DNA of 64,000 nucleotides from positions 633,722 through 697,721 of the forward strand of contig NZ_PPGH01000035.1 in assembly GCF_002958735.1 (NCBI RefSeq), given 5' to 3'. This DNA comes from Chromatium okenii (GTDB lineage: Bacteria > Pseudomonadota > Gammaproteobacteria > Chromatiales > Chromatiaceae). This document shows positions 47,922-58,423 of the stretch, piece after piece (within the stretch, counting starts at the first letter, position 1; each line of letters opens with the position of its first letter). The notes under the pieces were generated by a model, which ran no database searches, was not told the DNA's origin, and saw nothing but the letters and a program-made list of their open reading frames with translations. Both the position numbers and the translations under genes were made by a program.

Positions 47922-50216
47922 TTGGTGCAAGGCGTCGGATTTCGTCCCACCGTGTGGCGAGTCGCGCACGACTGCGGCATTACTGGCGAAGTGCGCAATG
48001 ACGGCGCTGGCGTGTTGATTATGGCGCAAGCCGCAACACTTGCGGCATTGGAACAATTTTGTGCGCAGTTAATCACCGAATGTCCACCATTGGCGCGGAT
48101 TGAACGGATTGAACGCACTGCGCAATCCACTGTATTGATTGCTGCGGAATTTGTCATTGCGTCCAGCGCCAGCACCGCGATTCGCACCAGCATCGTGCCT
48201 GACGCTGCGCCTTGCGCCGCCTGTCTCGCGGACATCCGCACCGCAGCCAATCGCCGTTACCGTTACGCCTTCACTAATTGCACCCATTGCGGCCCGCGTT
48301 TGAGCATCGTGCATCGCCTTCCTTACGACCGCGCTAATACCAGCATGGCAGCATTTGCGCTCTGTCCACACTGCGCAGCGGAATATGCCAATCCCGCTGA
48401 TCGGCGTTTTCATGCCCAGCCGATTGCTTGCGCGAACTGCGGACCGCGAGTGTGGCTGGTGGATCGCGCTGGGCAAGTGCTTGATCCCGCTGATGATCCC
48501 ATGCAGAGCGCCAGCCGTCTGCTCGCCGCTGGGCAAATTGTGGCGATTAAAGGTGTCGGCGGTTTTCAACTGGCTTGCGCAGCAACCAATGATGCTGCGG
48601 TTGCTGAATTGCGCCGCCGCAAACGTCGCCCAGAAAAACCGCTGGCGCTGATGGCACGCGATTTGGCAGTCATCGGTCGTTATTGCCAACTCAATGCTGA
48701 GGAATGCGCCGCGCTCACCAGTTCTGCTGCGCCGATCCTGTTGCTCCAACTGCGTCCCGATGCCGCACCGCTCGCTGCCGCACTCGCGCCAGAACAAACC
48801 ACGCTCGGCATGATGCTGCCGTCGAGTCCACTTCATCACCTGCTGCTGGCGGACTGGGCGCAACCGCTCGTGATGACCAGCGGCAATCTCAATGACGAAC
48901 CGCCGTGTTTGCGCAATGCTGAGGCGTTGAACCGTTTGGTAACGGTCGCCGACGCGCTGTTGCTGCATGATCGGGAAATCGTGCATCGCGCCGACGATTC
49001 ACTGCTGCGCGTGGTGGCCGGAGCGCCACGATTGCTGCGGCGAGCGCGAGGTTTTGCACCAGCGCCGTTGCCATTACCGGCAGGATTTGCCGACGCGCCA
49101 GCCGTGCTCGCGTTTGGCAGCGAATTGAAAAACACCTTTTGTCTCACCCGTGACGGGCAAGCAATTTTATCGCCACATCTTGGCGATCTCGGCGACGCGG
49201 GCACTGCGCGGGCTTATCGCCAGCAGATCACGGAAATGCTGGCGCTGGTGCAGCATCAGCCGGAAGTATTAGCGATTGATTTACATCCTGATTATCACGC
49301 CAGCCACTTTGGGCGCGAGTGGGCGAGCAACGCCGAATTGCCGTTGATTAACGTGCAACATCATCACGCGCATCTGGCTGCCGTGCTCGCTGACCACGGC
49401 AGACCGCGCACGGCTGGCGCAGTGCTCGGCATTCTGTTGGATGGTTTGGGTTACGGAACGGACGGAACGCTGTGGGGCGGAGAATTTTTAATTGGCGATT
49501 ATCAATCGTATCAGCGGGTTGCACATCTCAAACCGGTTGCGCTGCCCGGCGGAGTGCAGGCAATCCGCGAGCCGTGGCGTCACTTATACGCGCAATTGGT
49601 AAGCGCCGGACTCTGGGAAACGCTCCGCGCCCGTCATCCGCAATTGCCGATTGTGCGCGGGTTGCTGGCGCAACCGCTTGATTTATTAACGCAAATGCTG
49701 GCGCGAGGCATCAACGCACCGCGCACCAGTTCGGCTGGGCGACTGTGCGATGCCGTCGCTGCGGCGCTCGGCGCAGGCAATGAGCGCGTCAATTACGAAG
49801 GTCAGGCCGCAATTGCCCTCGAAACCTTGGCGACGAATGCGCTATCAACGGCTGGCGCGGGTTATTTGCTGGCGCAGGTGACGACGCCGAGCGCGATTCA
49901 ACTTGATCCCGCGCCATTATGGACGGCGCTATTGAATGATCTCGCGCATGGCGTCGCCCGCGAGCACATTGCGGCGCGTTTTCATATTGGATTTAGCAAT
50001 AGCATCATTGCATTATCCTGCGATTTAACTGCCCAACATCATTTGGATACAGTCGCACTTTCCGGCGGCGTATGGCAAAACCGCATCCTATTAGAAACTG
50101 TCAGCACTGCGCTAATGAAAACTGGCTTGCAAGTATTATTGCATCGACAAATTCCCGCTAATGATGGCGGGTTATCACTGGGTCAGGCCTGTATTGCCGC
50201 TGCGCAATTTACCTGA
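47922..50216 (+). CDS. hypF: carbamoyltransferase HypF, start uncertain
   Basis: Enzyme making the cyanide ligand precursor of [NiFe]-hydrogenase from carbamoyl phosphate. The N-terminal acylphosphatase domain has GLVQGVGFRPTVW, two zinc-finger-like units (CAACLADI...NCTHCGPR; CPHCAAEY...CANCGPR) and a YrdC-like domain (AIKGVGGFQLACAA). The C-terminal Kae1-like domain carries INVQHHHAHLAAVLADHG. Given coordinates begin at a TTG, but the same frame continues upstream (HIRVYG just before) to about 47799 without ATG. An ATG at 47815 is in another frame, so a single-base slip near 47866 probably separates the true start. No other hyp or hydrogenase gene lies in this window. It is divergent from the phosphatase and 45 bases upstream of the rhodanese. 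Confidence 0.92.
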   Translation: MVQGVGFRPTVWRVAHDCGITGEVRNDGAGVLIMAQAATLAALEQFCAQLITECPPLARIERIERTAQSTVLIAAEFVIASSASTAIRTSIVPDAAPCAACLADIRTAANRRYRYAFTNCTHCGPRLSIVHRLPYDRANTSMAAFALCPHCAAEYANPADRRFHAQPIACANCGPRVWLVDRAGQVLDPADDPMQSASRLLAAGQIVAIKGVGGFQLACAATNDAAVAELRRRKRRPEKPLALMARDLAVIGRYCQLNAEECAALTSSAAPILLLQLRPDAAPLAAALAPEQTTLGMMLPSSPLHHLLLADWAQPLVMTSGNLNDEPPCLRNAEALNRLVTVADALLLHDREIVHRADDSLLRVVAGAPRLLRRARGFAPAPLPLPAGFADAPAVLAFGSELKNTFCLTRDGQAILSPHLGDLGDAGTARAYRQQITEMLALVQHQPEVLAIDLHPDYHASHFGREWASNAELPLINVQHHHAHLAAVLADHGRPRTAGAVLGILLDGLGYGTDGTLWGGEFLIGDYQSYQRVAHLKPVALPGGVQAIREPWRHLYAQLVSAGLWETLRARHPQLPIVRGLLAQPLDLLTQMLARGINAPRTSSAGRLCDAVAAALGAGNERVNYEGQAAIALETLATNALSTAGAGYLLAQVTTPSAIQLDPAPLWTALLNDLAHGVAREHIAARFHIGFSNSIIALSCDLTAQHHLDTVALSGGVWQNRILLETVSTALMKTGLQVLLHRQIPANDGGLSLGQACIAAAQFT

Positions 50217-50261
50217 CCTTTTTTATTGACCATGACTGAATGAAGACAACGGAAAAAACCA

Positions 50262-50738
50262 ATGAAAAACTTTCTGGAATTGATGAAAAGCTGCTTGAGC
50301 GATATTCAAGAAATCATGCCGTGGGATTTAGAAGAACGTCTCGCTCAGAATCCTGAGTTATTACTGCTTGATGTGCGCGAACCGGATGAATTTGCTGCGA
50401 TGCACCTTGCCGGATCATTGAATGTGCCACGTGGCATTTTAGAATCTGCGTGTGAATGGGATTATGAAGAAACTTTGCCAGAATTGGTGAAAGCGCGAGC
50501 GCGTGAAATCGTCGTGATTTGCCGCTCCGGTTATCGCAGCGTATTAGCAGCGCATTCGCTTACCGTGCTGGGTTATCAGCATGTCGCTTCATTAAAAACC
50601 GGATTGCGCGGCTGGAAAGATTACGATCAAGCCTTAGTCAATGGCGATGGTGAACCTGTTGATCTTGATGACGCTGATGTGTATTTCACTCCGCAATTGC
50701 GCCCTGATCAATTACGCCCAGCAGACTGGACAGAATAA
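50262..50738 (+). CDS. rhodanese-like sulfurtransferase
   Basis: 158-aa cytoplasmic protein with one rhodanese domain. LLLDVREPDEFAAMHLAGSLNVPRG is at the front and the catalytic loop VVICRSGYRSVLAAHSL bears the active cysteine; KTGLRGWKDY follows. The C-terminal acidic tail extends past the usual domain. Transfers sulfane sulfur to an unknown acceptor. It follows hypF with a 45-base gap, possibly the same transcript. Confidence 0.9.
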   Translation: MKNFLELMKSCLSDIQEIMPWDLEERLAQNPELLLLDVREPDEFAAMHLAGSLNVPRGILESACEWDYEETLPELVKARAREIVVICRSGYRSVLAAHSLTVLGYQHVASLKTGLRGWKDYDQALVNGDGEPVDLDDADVYFTPQLRPDQLRPADWTE

Positions 50739-50754
50739 ATAACAGCAGCTTAAT

Positions 50755-50792
50755 TGTGGGTTGGATTGACGGTGTCAACCCAACCTACGACT
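50755..50792. repeat. family-2 inverted repeat
   Basis: TGTGGGTTGGATTGACGGTGTCAACCCAACC. It is preceded by AGCAGCTTAATTG as in the copy at 57897, so the repeated unit is longer than the palindrome. Confidence 0.85.
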
Positions 50793-50811
50793 TAAAACAG
50801 ATCACCAATCC

Positions 50812-53800
50812 ATGTCAGAACCCCGTTTTGAACGTCGCAAAGCAATTAAAACTGCACTGTTATCTTTTACGCAGCAACCGCTCAAAATCGCTGCAATTAA
50901 GCTATTAAATACGCTCGGTTATCACAGCGATAAAACCGCTGATTTTGGTAATAGCGCCGATGACTTTCTCACCTATATCGAACAGCAAGCTCCAAACTAT
51001 CCGCCTTTTAATCGCGCTCAATTGGCTGCCGATCAGTGGTTGTCTTGTGCGTTTTTATTTCAATTAACCGATGATGAAATTCAAACGAATAACAGGCTGC
51101 AATTCCCGCTTAAACAAATTGAATCTTTTGTTTTTTTAGCAGTTGATTTGAGCGGGGAAACGTGGTCACGAACGCAATTTGCATCTATCACGCGAGAACT
51201 CAATTGCCGCTTTCCCATGCCCGCAATCGTGCTGTTTCGTCATGGTCAATTCCTATCTTTGGCGGTCATTGATCGGCGTGATTCCAATCGTGAGGTAATT
51301 CACAGCCGCATCACGGTCATTAAAGATGTGTGTTGCTCGACACCACATCGCGCTCATCTCGATATTTTATCTGAATTGACGTTTAGCAACTTAATTGGTG
51401 AACGCAAACAGCGCCCGGCAAATTTCCGCGATCTTTATGATGCGTGGATTGCCGTGTTGTCGATTCAAAAACTCAATCAGCGGTTTTATACGGAATTGTC
51501 GTATTGGTATTTTTGGACATTAAAACAAGTGCAATTTCCGTCCGGCGGTGGTGCAAATGTTGAGCAGCGCAATGCAGTTGCGGTGATTCGCTTATTAACG
51601 CGCCTGATTTTTGTGTGGTTTATTAAAGAAAAGAAGTTAGTTCCAGCGGAGTTATTTGATCCGGCGGCGCTAAAAACGCTCTTGAAAACTGATCCCGCCG
51701 CTGCTGGTGACGCGGGCAATTATTATTGTGCAATTCTACAAAATCTCTTTTTTGCGACTTTGACTGTCAAACGCGGCGCATTGCGGAAATGGGCAACAAC
51801 CGGCAGCGGCATGAATGGTTATCGTTATAAAAACTTATTTTGCGACGCACCAGCGGCATTAGATTTATTTGCGCGTATTCCTTTTTTAAATAGCGGTTTA
51901 TTTGAGTGTTTGGATATGGAATCGACAACACACGATTTAGAAAATAATTTTGCGTTGCAAGCAATTTTTCCGAATCGCGTATTTTTTAACGGCGCGGGAG
52001 ATGCAGATTTGAATGCCGATCTCGGCACTAAAAATAAACGTTACAACGTAAACGGCTTATTTGACATCTTTGCGCGTTATCAATTCACGGTTGAGGAAAA
52101 TATGCCGCTGGAGGAAGAAGTCGCGCTTGATCCAGAAATGCTCGGTAAAGTATTTGAAAACTTATTAGCAAGTTATAACGCAGAAACCCAAACCACAGCG
52201 CGGAAACAATCCGGTTCTTTTTATACGCCGCGTGAAGTGGTGGATTATATGGTCGATGAAGCGTTGCTGCTTTATTTTGCACAAGCGGTCACGGTTGACG
52301 ATCAAGCTGCATTCAAACAGCAATTGCGCGAGTTATTGGCTTATACCAGTGACGGCAATCCGTTTGCGCCGGAAATCACTGCGGCGCTCATTGCGGCAAT
52401 TGAGGCGCTGCGCATTCTTGATCCCGCTTGCGGTTCGGGCGCATTTCCAATGGGTGTTTTAAATAAATTGGTGCAGGTATTGCGCAAACTTGATCCGAAT
52501 AATGCGCAGTGGCGAGCGGATTACACTCGCAAACGCTATCTTATCAATCATTGCATTTACGGAATTGATTTACAGCCAATTGCAGTACAAATCACCAAGC
52601 TGCGCTTTTTTATGGCATTGCTTGTGAATCAACAGGTTGATTTGACAGCCGACAATTTTGGTATTACGGCGCTGCCGAATTTGGAAACGAAATTGATCGC
52701 CACCGATAGTTTAATGCCAATTGCGGCATTGCAAATAAAGTTACGCGATAAATTGGTGCAGTTATTACAATCCGATCAATTTGCGGCAGCGGAAACGGTC
52801 AAGCAGTGGATGTTCCAAATAAATAGCGGTTTTGACATCGTGATCGGCAATCCGCCGTATGTGCGTCAAGAAGCGATTAAACATCTAAAAGAATCATTTA
52901 AGAAAAACTACGCTTGTTTTACCGGCACAGCAGATTTATACGTTTATTTCTTTGAACGGGCGGTGACGTTATTAAAACCAAATGGCGTGTTGTCGTTTAT
53001 TACTTCCAATAAATGGTATCGCGCCAAATATGGAACAAAATTGCGCCAATGGTTGAATCTGCACACACGCTTACAACAATTGCTTGATTTCGGTGATGAA
53101 GCGGTGTTTACCGCTATTGCGTATCCAACCATCGTGATTGCAACGCGCCGTCCGGAAGAAGTGATAAAACCCGCTGCCGATGAACAAATACGGATGTTGA
53201 ATTGGGCGCAGCAATCGCCAATTGAAACATTTCCGGCAGTGTTTGCGGCTGAGAGTTTTGAGGTCGCGCAAGCAGAATTGAAAGATGAAGGCTGGCAATT
53301 AGAACCGCCATTGCAACGGCAATTATTAGCGCGAATTCAACAAGCCGGAACGCCGCTCGGTCAAACTGTGCGCGGGCGTTTTTATTATGGCATTAAAACC
53401 GGATTGAATGAGGCATTTGTGATTGATGGCGCAACGCGGGCGCGTTTAATTGCGGCTGATCCCAATTCGGCAGAAGTGATTAAACCATTATTGCGCGGGC
53501 GCGATGTAAAACGTTGGCAAGTGGTGTCGCCGGATTTATGGCTGATTTTTACGCGGCGACCTTTTCCAATAGAAAATTATCCAGCAATTGCTGCGCATTT
53601 GGAACAATTTAAGGCGCAGTTAATGCCAAAACCAGCGGATTGGGATGGCGATTGGTTTGGACGGGCAGCGGGTCATTATGAATGGTTTGAACTGCAAACC
53701 AGTACTGCATATTGGGAAGAATTTGCGCAACCAAAAATCATCGTGCCTGCAATTACAAATACTGTGAATTATGCAGCCGATCTTAACGGTTTTTATAGCA

Positions 53801-54291
53801 ACGATAAAACTAGCATTATTGTTGCAACCGATTGGCGTTATTTACTGGCGGTGTTAAATTCTCGTCTGTCGTGGTGGTGGATTCAGCGATTATGTGCCAG
53901 TAAAGCGAACGGATTTTTTGAATTCAAGCCCATGTATATCAGCCAGTTTCCTATTCCTGCGGCATCAGATCAGCAAAAGTTAGTTTTAGAAACACTCGTA
54001 ACCACAATTTTGAATGCTGCCGAATTGCGGTTTGAGCAACTGATTAACGCGCTCGTTTATGAACTCTATTTTCCTGCTGAATTACATCACGCCAACATTC
54101 ACATCTTTGCTATGTGTGAAAATGCGCAGATCACGCAACTTGCGGCAATGGATAATGTCGCTATCAGTCAATTCGTAAATCGCATTTTTGCTGCGACTCA
54201 TCCGATTGCTAAATTGTTATTAGAAGTGCAACAATTGCCGGTGGTGCAATTAATTGAAAGTCATAACGCGGCAATCAACAGTGCTTGTTAA
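50812..54291 (+). CDS. Eco57I-type DNA adenine methyltransferase, paralogue 1
   Basis: 1159 aa, intact. Adenine-N6 methyltransferase motifs: FYTPREVVDYMVDEAL, SAM motif LDPACGSGAFPMGVLNKL, catalytic IGNPPYVRQEAIKH (NPPY), FFERAVTLLKPNGVLSFITSNKW. An N-terminal ~450-residue region of unknown fold precedes the catalytic core. The C-terminal part (from about 53524) is the probable target-recognition domain and differs from paralogue 2. Compared with paralogue 2 it lacks in-frame pieces (around 51925, 52515, 52760-52800). It is followed 28 bases later by a PLD/SNF2 helicase gene, as expected of a restriction-modification-like system. It could be modification-only or act with the helicase/nuclease partner; no PD-(D/E)XK motif is obvious to me. 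Confidence 0.88.
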   Translation: MSEPRFERRKAIKTALLSFTQQPLKIAAIKLLNTLGYHSDKTADFGNSADDFLTYIEQQAPNYPPFNRAQLAADQWLSCAFLFQLTDDEIQTNNRLQFPLKQIESFVFLAVDLSGETWSRTQFASITRELNCRFPMPAIVLFRHGQFLSLAVIDRRDSNREVIHSRITVIKDVCCSTPHRAHLDILSELTFSNLIGERKQRPANFRDLYDAWIAVLSIQKLNQRFYTELSYWYFWTLKQVQFPSGGGANVEQRNAVAVIRLLTRLIFVWFIKEKKLVPAELFDPAALKTLLKTDPAAAGDAGNYYCAILQNLFFATLTVKRGALRKWATTGSGMNGYRYKNLFCDAPAALDLFARIPFLNSGLFECLDMESTTHDLENNFALQAIFPNRVFFNGAGDADLNADLGTKNKRYNVNGLFDIFARYQFTVEENMPLEEEVALDPEMLGKVFENLLASYNAETQTTARKQSGSFYTPREVVDYMVDEALLLYFAQAVTVDDQAAFKQQLRELLAYTSDGNPFAPEITAALIAAIEALRILDPACGSGAFPMGVLNKLVQVLRKLDPNNAQWRADYTRKRYLINHCIYGIDLQPIAVQITKLRFFMALLVNQQVDLTADNFGITALPNLETKLIATDSLMPIAALQIKLRDKLVQLLQSDQFAAAETVKQWMFQINSGFDIVIGNPPYVRQEAIKHLKESFKKNYACFTGTADLYVYFFERAVTLLKPNGVLSFITSNKWYRAKYGTKLRQWLNLHTRLQQLLDFGDEAVFTAIAYPTIVIATRRPEEVIKPAADEQIRMLNWAQQSPIETFPAVFAAESFEVAQAELKDEGWQLEPPLQRQLLARIQQAGTPLGQTVRGRFYYGIKTGLNEAFVIDGATRARLIAADPNSAEVIKPLLRGRDVKRWQVVSPDLWLIFTRRPFPIENYPAIAAHLEQFKAQLMPKPADWDGDWFGRAAGHYEWFELQTSTAYWEEFAQPKIIVPAITNTVNYAADLNGFYSNDKTSIIVATDWRYLLAVLNSRLSWWWIQRLCASKANGFFEFKPMYISQFPIPAASDQQKLVLETLVTTILNAAELRFEQLINALVYELYFPAELHHANIHIFAMCENAQITQLAAMDNVAISQFVNRIFAATHPIAKLLLEVQQLPVVQLIESHNAAINSAC

Positions 54292-54319
54292 TAATTGGAT
54301 CAATCAGGAATTCTCAATC

Positions 54320-57300
54320 ATGTCGAAACAGCCATCTTCAGCACCCACATTGCACGGCATTCGTGATAATCATCAGCGCGGAAAAGTCATTGATTTTTTA
54401 TCGCAGCATGTGACCGCTAACAGTCAATTAGCCATCGTTTCCGCCTATTTTACCATTTACGCTTATGACGCGCTGGCGACGGAATTAGATCAAATCCAAC
54501 ATTTGCGTTTTTTTTTGGTGAGCCCAGTTTTATTACCGCGCTTGATCCGAATAAAAATGATAAAAAGTATTTCAACATTGCAGATGAAGGTTTAGATTTA
54601 GCCAATCGCTTACGCCAACGCGATGTGGCACGGCGCTGTGCTGATTGGATACGAGAAAAGGTTGAAATTCGTTCTATGCGGCACGCGAATTTATTACATG
54701 GCAAACTGTATCATATTCATGATGGACATCGGGAACATGCGTTATTGGGCAGTTCTAATTTTACGCAGCGTGGTTTGGGTTTATCTGCTACGCCAAACAT
54801 TGAATTAAACTTAATTGTTGATGGCGACCGCGATCGCGCCGATTTAAAACGTGGTTTGATGAACTTTGGAAAAATCAACAATTGGTTGTTGATGTGAAAG
54901 ATGCCGTGCTGCGTTATTTAGAACAGCTTTATGTCAATCATAACGCTGAGTTTATTTATTACAAAACACTATATCATGTCTTTGAACGGTTTTTAATCAG
55001 TCAAGAACGCGATGCTGCTTTATTTGAACAAACCGCGCTGGTTGATTCCGCGATTTGGCAAGTATTATTTGATTTTCAACGCGATGGTGTCAAAGGTGCA
55101 TTGCGCAAAATTAATGCACACAATGGCTGTATTTTGGCGGATAGCGTGGGTTTAGGTAAAACCTATACTGCGCTGGCGGTGATTAAATACCATGAATTGC
55201 GCAATCAACGGGTGCTGGTGCTTTGCCCGAAACGTTTGCGAGAGAATTGGACTGTTTATCTGGCACAAAATAACAGTGAATTAAACCCTTTTTTGCGAGA
55301 TCGTTTTGCATATACGGTTTTATCGCATACCGATTTGTCGCGTTCCGGTGGCAAAGTGGATGGCGTCGATTTAGCGACATTTAACTGGAATCAATTTGAT
55401 TTGATTGTGATTGATGAATCACATCATTTTCGGAATGCTCTGCGCAGCAAACGTGATGATAGCGGTCGCATCATGCGTAAAAGCCGTTATGAACGGTTAT
55501 TGGAAGACATCGTCAAATCTGGCATCAAAACGCGGGTGCTGTTGTTATCGGCAACACCAGTAAATAATGATTTAAACGATTTAAGAAACCAGATTTATCT
55601 CATTACTGAAGGGCGCGATGATGCTTTTGCCAAAGCGTTTGGCATTCGCAGTATTAAAGAAACTTTGGCAGTTGCACAAAAAGCGTTTATAGAATGGGCG
55701 CAGCCCAAACGCAGCGATAATCAAAATGCCAATGACAGTGGTAATGAAAAAAATGCCAATGCGTTAATGGCTAAGTTATCTGTAGGATTTTTTACGCTTT
55801 TAGATGAATTAACGATTGCCCGTTCACGCCAGCATTTGCACAAGCATTATCAGGCATCAATTGCTCAAATTGGACAATTTCCACAGCGCAAAAAACCGGA
55901 TTCTATTTTTCCTGAGATTGATTTGCAGCGGCAGTTTCCGTCGTATCAAAAACTGAGTGAAGATATTAGTGGTTACAAATTGTCGCTGTTTAATCCCGCG
56001 TATTATGTATTGCCAGATTCTGAAAAACATTATGCCCCGTATAAGCAATTAAACTTTACGCAGAAAACCCGTGAAACTTTTTTAATTGGCATGATGAAAG
56101 TTAATTTTCTGAAACGTTTAGAAAGTTCGGTGTTTTCTTTTGCGATTACGATGCAGCGTACTGTTGAAAAAATTGAACAACTTGAACAGCGTTTGCTGCA
56201 ATTTCAAGCGCAGGATCAGCAAGCAGAAATATCAGTACAAATTGATGAACTTGACGAAGAAGACGATGAACTTGCAGAAGCCTTTCAGGTTGGCGGCAAA
56301 CTCAAGTTTCAGATGGCGCATTTAGATATTGCGGCATGGTTAAGTGATTTAGCCGCTGATAAACAGCAGTTATCGTCATTAGCCAATACTGCGCAGGCAG
56401 TCACAATTGAACGCGATGAAAAGTTAGCGAAACTGAAAGAGATCATTTTAGAAAAAGTGACGCATCCAACCACAAATCGCAACGGAGAAAAAAATCGCAA
56501 AGTGTTAATTTTTTGCGCCTTTGCTGATACCGCTAGTTATCTTTATGATGCGCTGGAAACATGGGTTAAGAATTCGCTTAAAGTGCATATTGCATTGGTT
56601 TCTGGTGGTTCTAAACCAAATCGTACAACCTTGGGTAATCCAGATTTTACACAAATTTTAATTCACTTTGCGCCACGTGCAAAACGACGCGAACAATTCA
56701 CCACGCTATCGCAAGATGAAGAAATAGATATTTTAATTGCAACCGATTGTATTTCTGAAGGGCAGAATCTACAAGATTGTGGTTTGTTAGTGAATTACGA
56801 TATTCATTGGAATCCAGTACGAATTATTCAACGCTTTGGGCGCATTGATCGCATCGGCAGTTTGAATACTGAAATTCAGTTAACCAATTTTTGGCCAACA
56901 CATGATTTGAATCAATATATTAATCTGAAAAATCGTGTGGAAGCGCGAATGGCATTGGTCGATATTGCCGCAACAACAGAAGATAATATCTTGCTTCCAG
57001 AAGATTTACGCAAATTAGCGAAAGATGATTTAAATTATCGTGATAAACAATTAAAGCGCCTGAAAGATGAAGTATTAGATTTGGAGGATTTTAACGAATC
57101 TGTGACGCTCACTGCATTTACACTGGATGATTTTCGGATGGAATTAAATAGTTATATTCAGGCTAATTTAGTTCTATTACAAGATGCGCCGCTAGGTTTA
57201 TATGCAGTGGTTCCAGTGTGCGCCGATTATCCGTCAATTCAACCCGGTGTGATCTTTTGTTTGCGGCAGCGATTGGCTGGAGATGATGCGAATGCAGTCA

Positions 57301-57631
57301 ATCCATTACATCCTTATTTTTTAGTTTATGTTCATGACAATGGCAAGGTGGGCTATAACTTCATCAAACCAAAACAGATATTGGAGATTTGGCGGGCGCT
57401 GAGTGTGGGAGGTCAAACAAAACCCTATGCTCAATTGTGTGATTTGTTTGATGCTGAAACGCAGCATGGTCAAGAGATGTCAAAATATAACGCGCTGTTG
57501 ATTAAAGCAGTGGCGGCAATGCAAAACAGTTTAATGAAAAAAATTCTGGTAATCTGTTTGCAAGTCGGGGTGGTCAGTTAATCGCTGCCGCCACTGATTT
57601 TGACCTCGTGACGTGGTTGGTGGTTAAATAG
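54320..57631 (+). CDS. PLD-nuclease/SNF2 helicase, three frameshifts
   Basis: About 1100 aa when joined. The N-terminal phospholipase-D-like domain has an HxK in LLHGKLYHIHD and GSSNFTQRGLG. A slip at about 54515, in a run of nine T, and another near 54855 separate it from the rest. The superfamily 2 SNF2 helicase follows: motif I ILADSVGLGKT, motif II VIDESHHF, motif III LLLSATPVNN, then ILIATDCISEGQNLQDC and QRFGRIDRIGS (motif VI). A last slip near 57535 (A run) shortens the listed end; the natural frame finishes LFASRGGQLIAAATDF...VVK at 57631. It lies between two methyltransferase paralogues. Probably the DNA translocase/nuclease part of a restriction-like system; related split helicase-methylase pairs occur in DISARM and BREX-like loci, but identity is not claimed. 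Confidence 0.85.
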
Positions 57632-57647
57632 TATTTGGTGAGATGTG

Positions 57648-57896
57648 ATGCTCAATCTGAAATACAAGCTAGTTATTGAAGCAACAGAAGACCCTGAGTT
57701 TTTTTCTTTTTATTCTCCCGATCTTCAGGGGTTTACCGGCGTTGGATGCTCTATTGAAAATTGCATCACACAAGCAATTTCTGAAATAGATGAACATCTT
57801 TTAGTGTTAAAAGAAAACGATTTGCCAATTCCAATGAGTAATCCTGATCCAACGGTAACGATTAAAAACTCGCGGCGCATTGCTGAAGCAGCTTAA
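57648..57896 (+). CDS. HicB-like antitoxin-domain protein
   Basis: 82 aa: KYKLVIEATEDPEFFSFYSPDLQGFTGVG followed by SIENCITQAISEIDEHLLVLKEN, the HicB partial RNase-H fold pattern (PDLQG...G.S.EE...A...I..HL). No HicA gene adjoins it and it has no C-terminal helix-turn-helix, so it is a solitary antitoxin-like gene. The GTG at 57645 is an alternative start. It lies between the helicase and the BrnA-like gene. Confidence 0.75.
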   Translation: MLNLKYKLVIEATEDPEFFSFYSPDLQGFTGVGCSIENCITQAISEIDEHLLVLKENDLPIPMSNPDPTVTIKNSRRIAEAA

Positions 57897-57930
57897 TTGT
57901 AGGTTGGGTTGACGCTGTCAACCCAACTCT
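57897..57930. repeat. family-2 inverted repeat
   Basis: TGTAGGTTGGGTTGACGCTGTCAACCCAACTC, starting at the stop of the HicB-like gene. Nearly the same unit as at 50755. Confidence 0.85.
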
Positions 57931-57960
57931 GTTGCCGTACTATTAGCATGAGGAAAGCGA

Positions 57961-58152
57961 ATGAGCGCGAAATTGAATGTTACGGAATCTTGGGTTGATC
58001 CCGATGATGCGCCAGAATTAACTGATGATTTTTTTGAAACCGGTATATGGAAAATTGGAGAGCGCGATGTTTCTCGTGCGGAAGGTGAGGCGATGATGCG
58101 TCAAACATATTGCACGGAAATCAATCCGCTGAATGATATTTTGCGTGATTGA
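57961..58152 (+). CDS. BrnA-like short antitoxin
   Basis: 63 aa: ESWVDPDDAPELTDDFFETG resembles the BrnA antitoxin motif (DPDDAPELTDEFFERA). The final part is short, without the usual DNA-binding helices, and there is no BrnT toxin gene next to it. A GAGGAAAG ribosome site precedes the ATG. Solitary or truncated antitoxin; moderate confidence. Confidence 0.6.
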   Translation: MSAKLNVTESWVDPDDAPELTDDFFETGIWKIGERDVSRAEGEAMMRQTYCTEINPLNDILRD

Positions 58153-58156
58153 TTAC

Positions 58157-58423
58157 TCATTTTGCTAATTCGCATACTGTTTTGCGACATGGTTCTATTA
58201 CTGTTATTTGATGCTCAACGCCTTTTTGCGGTGTTTTGCCAATTTTTTGACAGGTTTCTAAATAATCATCGACGGCTTCAATGAATGCAAAACGTAAATC
58301 AGCAACGGTATCAGCATGAAAGCTCACAATATCAGTCAGTCCAACTAAGTGACCAATTAGAAGGTCATCGCGTTCATCAAACTCAATGCGGGCGCTGTAG
58401 CCTTTATATGTCCAGCGATTCAT
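58157..58423 (-). CDS. hicB: HicB antitoxin
   Basis: 88 aa with the ATG at 58423, which overlaps the hicA stop (ATGA). MNRWTYKGYSARIEFDERDDLLIGHLVGLTDIVSFHADTV then LRFAFIEAVDDYLETCQKIG is diagnostic for the HicB family. Its C-terminal DNA-binding part is replaced by a short tail (VEHQITVIEPCR...). It neutralises the neighbouring HicA mRNA interferase. Confidence 0.88.
   Translation of the reverse strand: MNRWTYKGYSARIEFDERDDLLIGHLVGLTDIVSFHADTVADLRFAFIEAVDDYLETCQKIGKTPQKGVEHQITVIEPCRKTVCELAK

Noticed and set aside
48069..48986. 305-codon minus-strand frame opposite hypF
   Set aside because: Shadow of HypF zinc-finger and YrdC regions; no ribosome site or motif.
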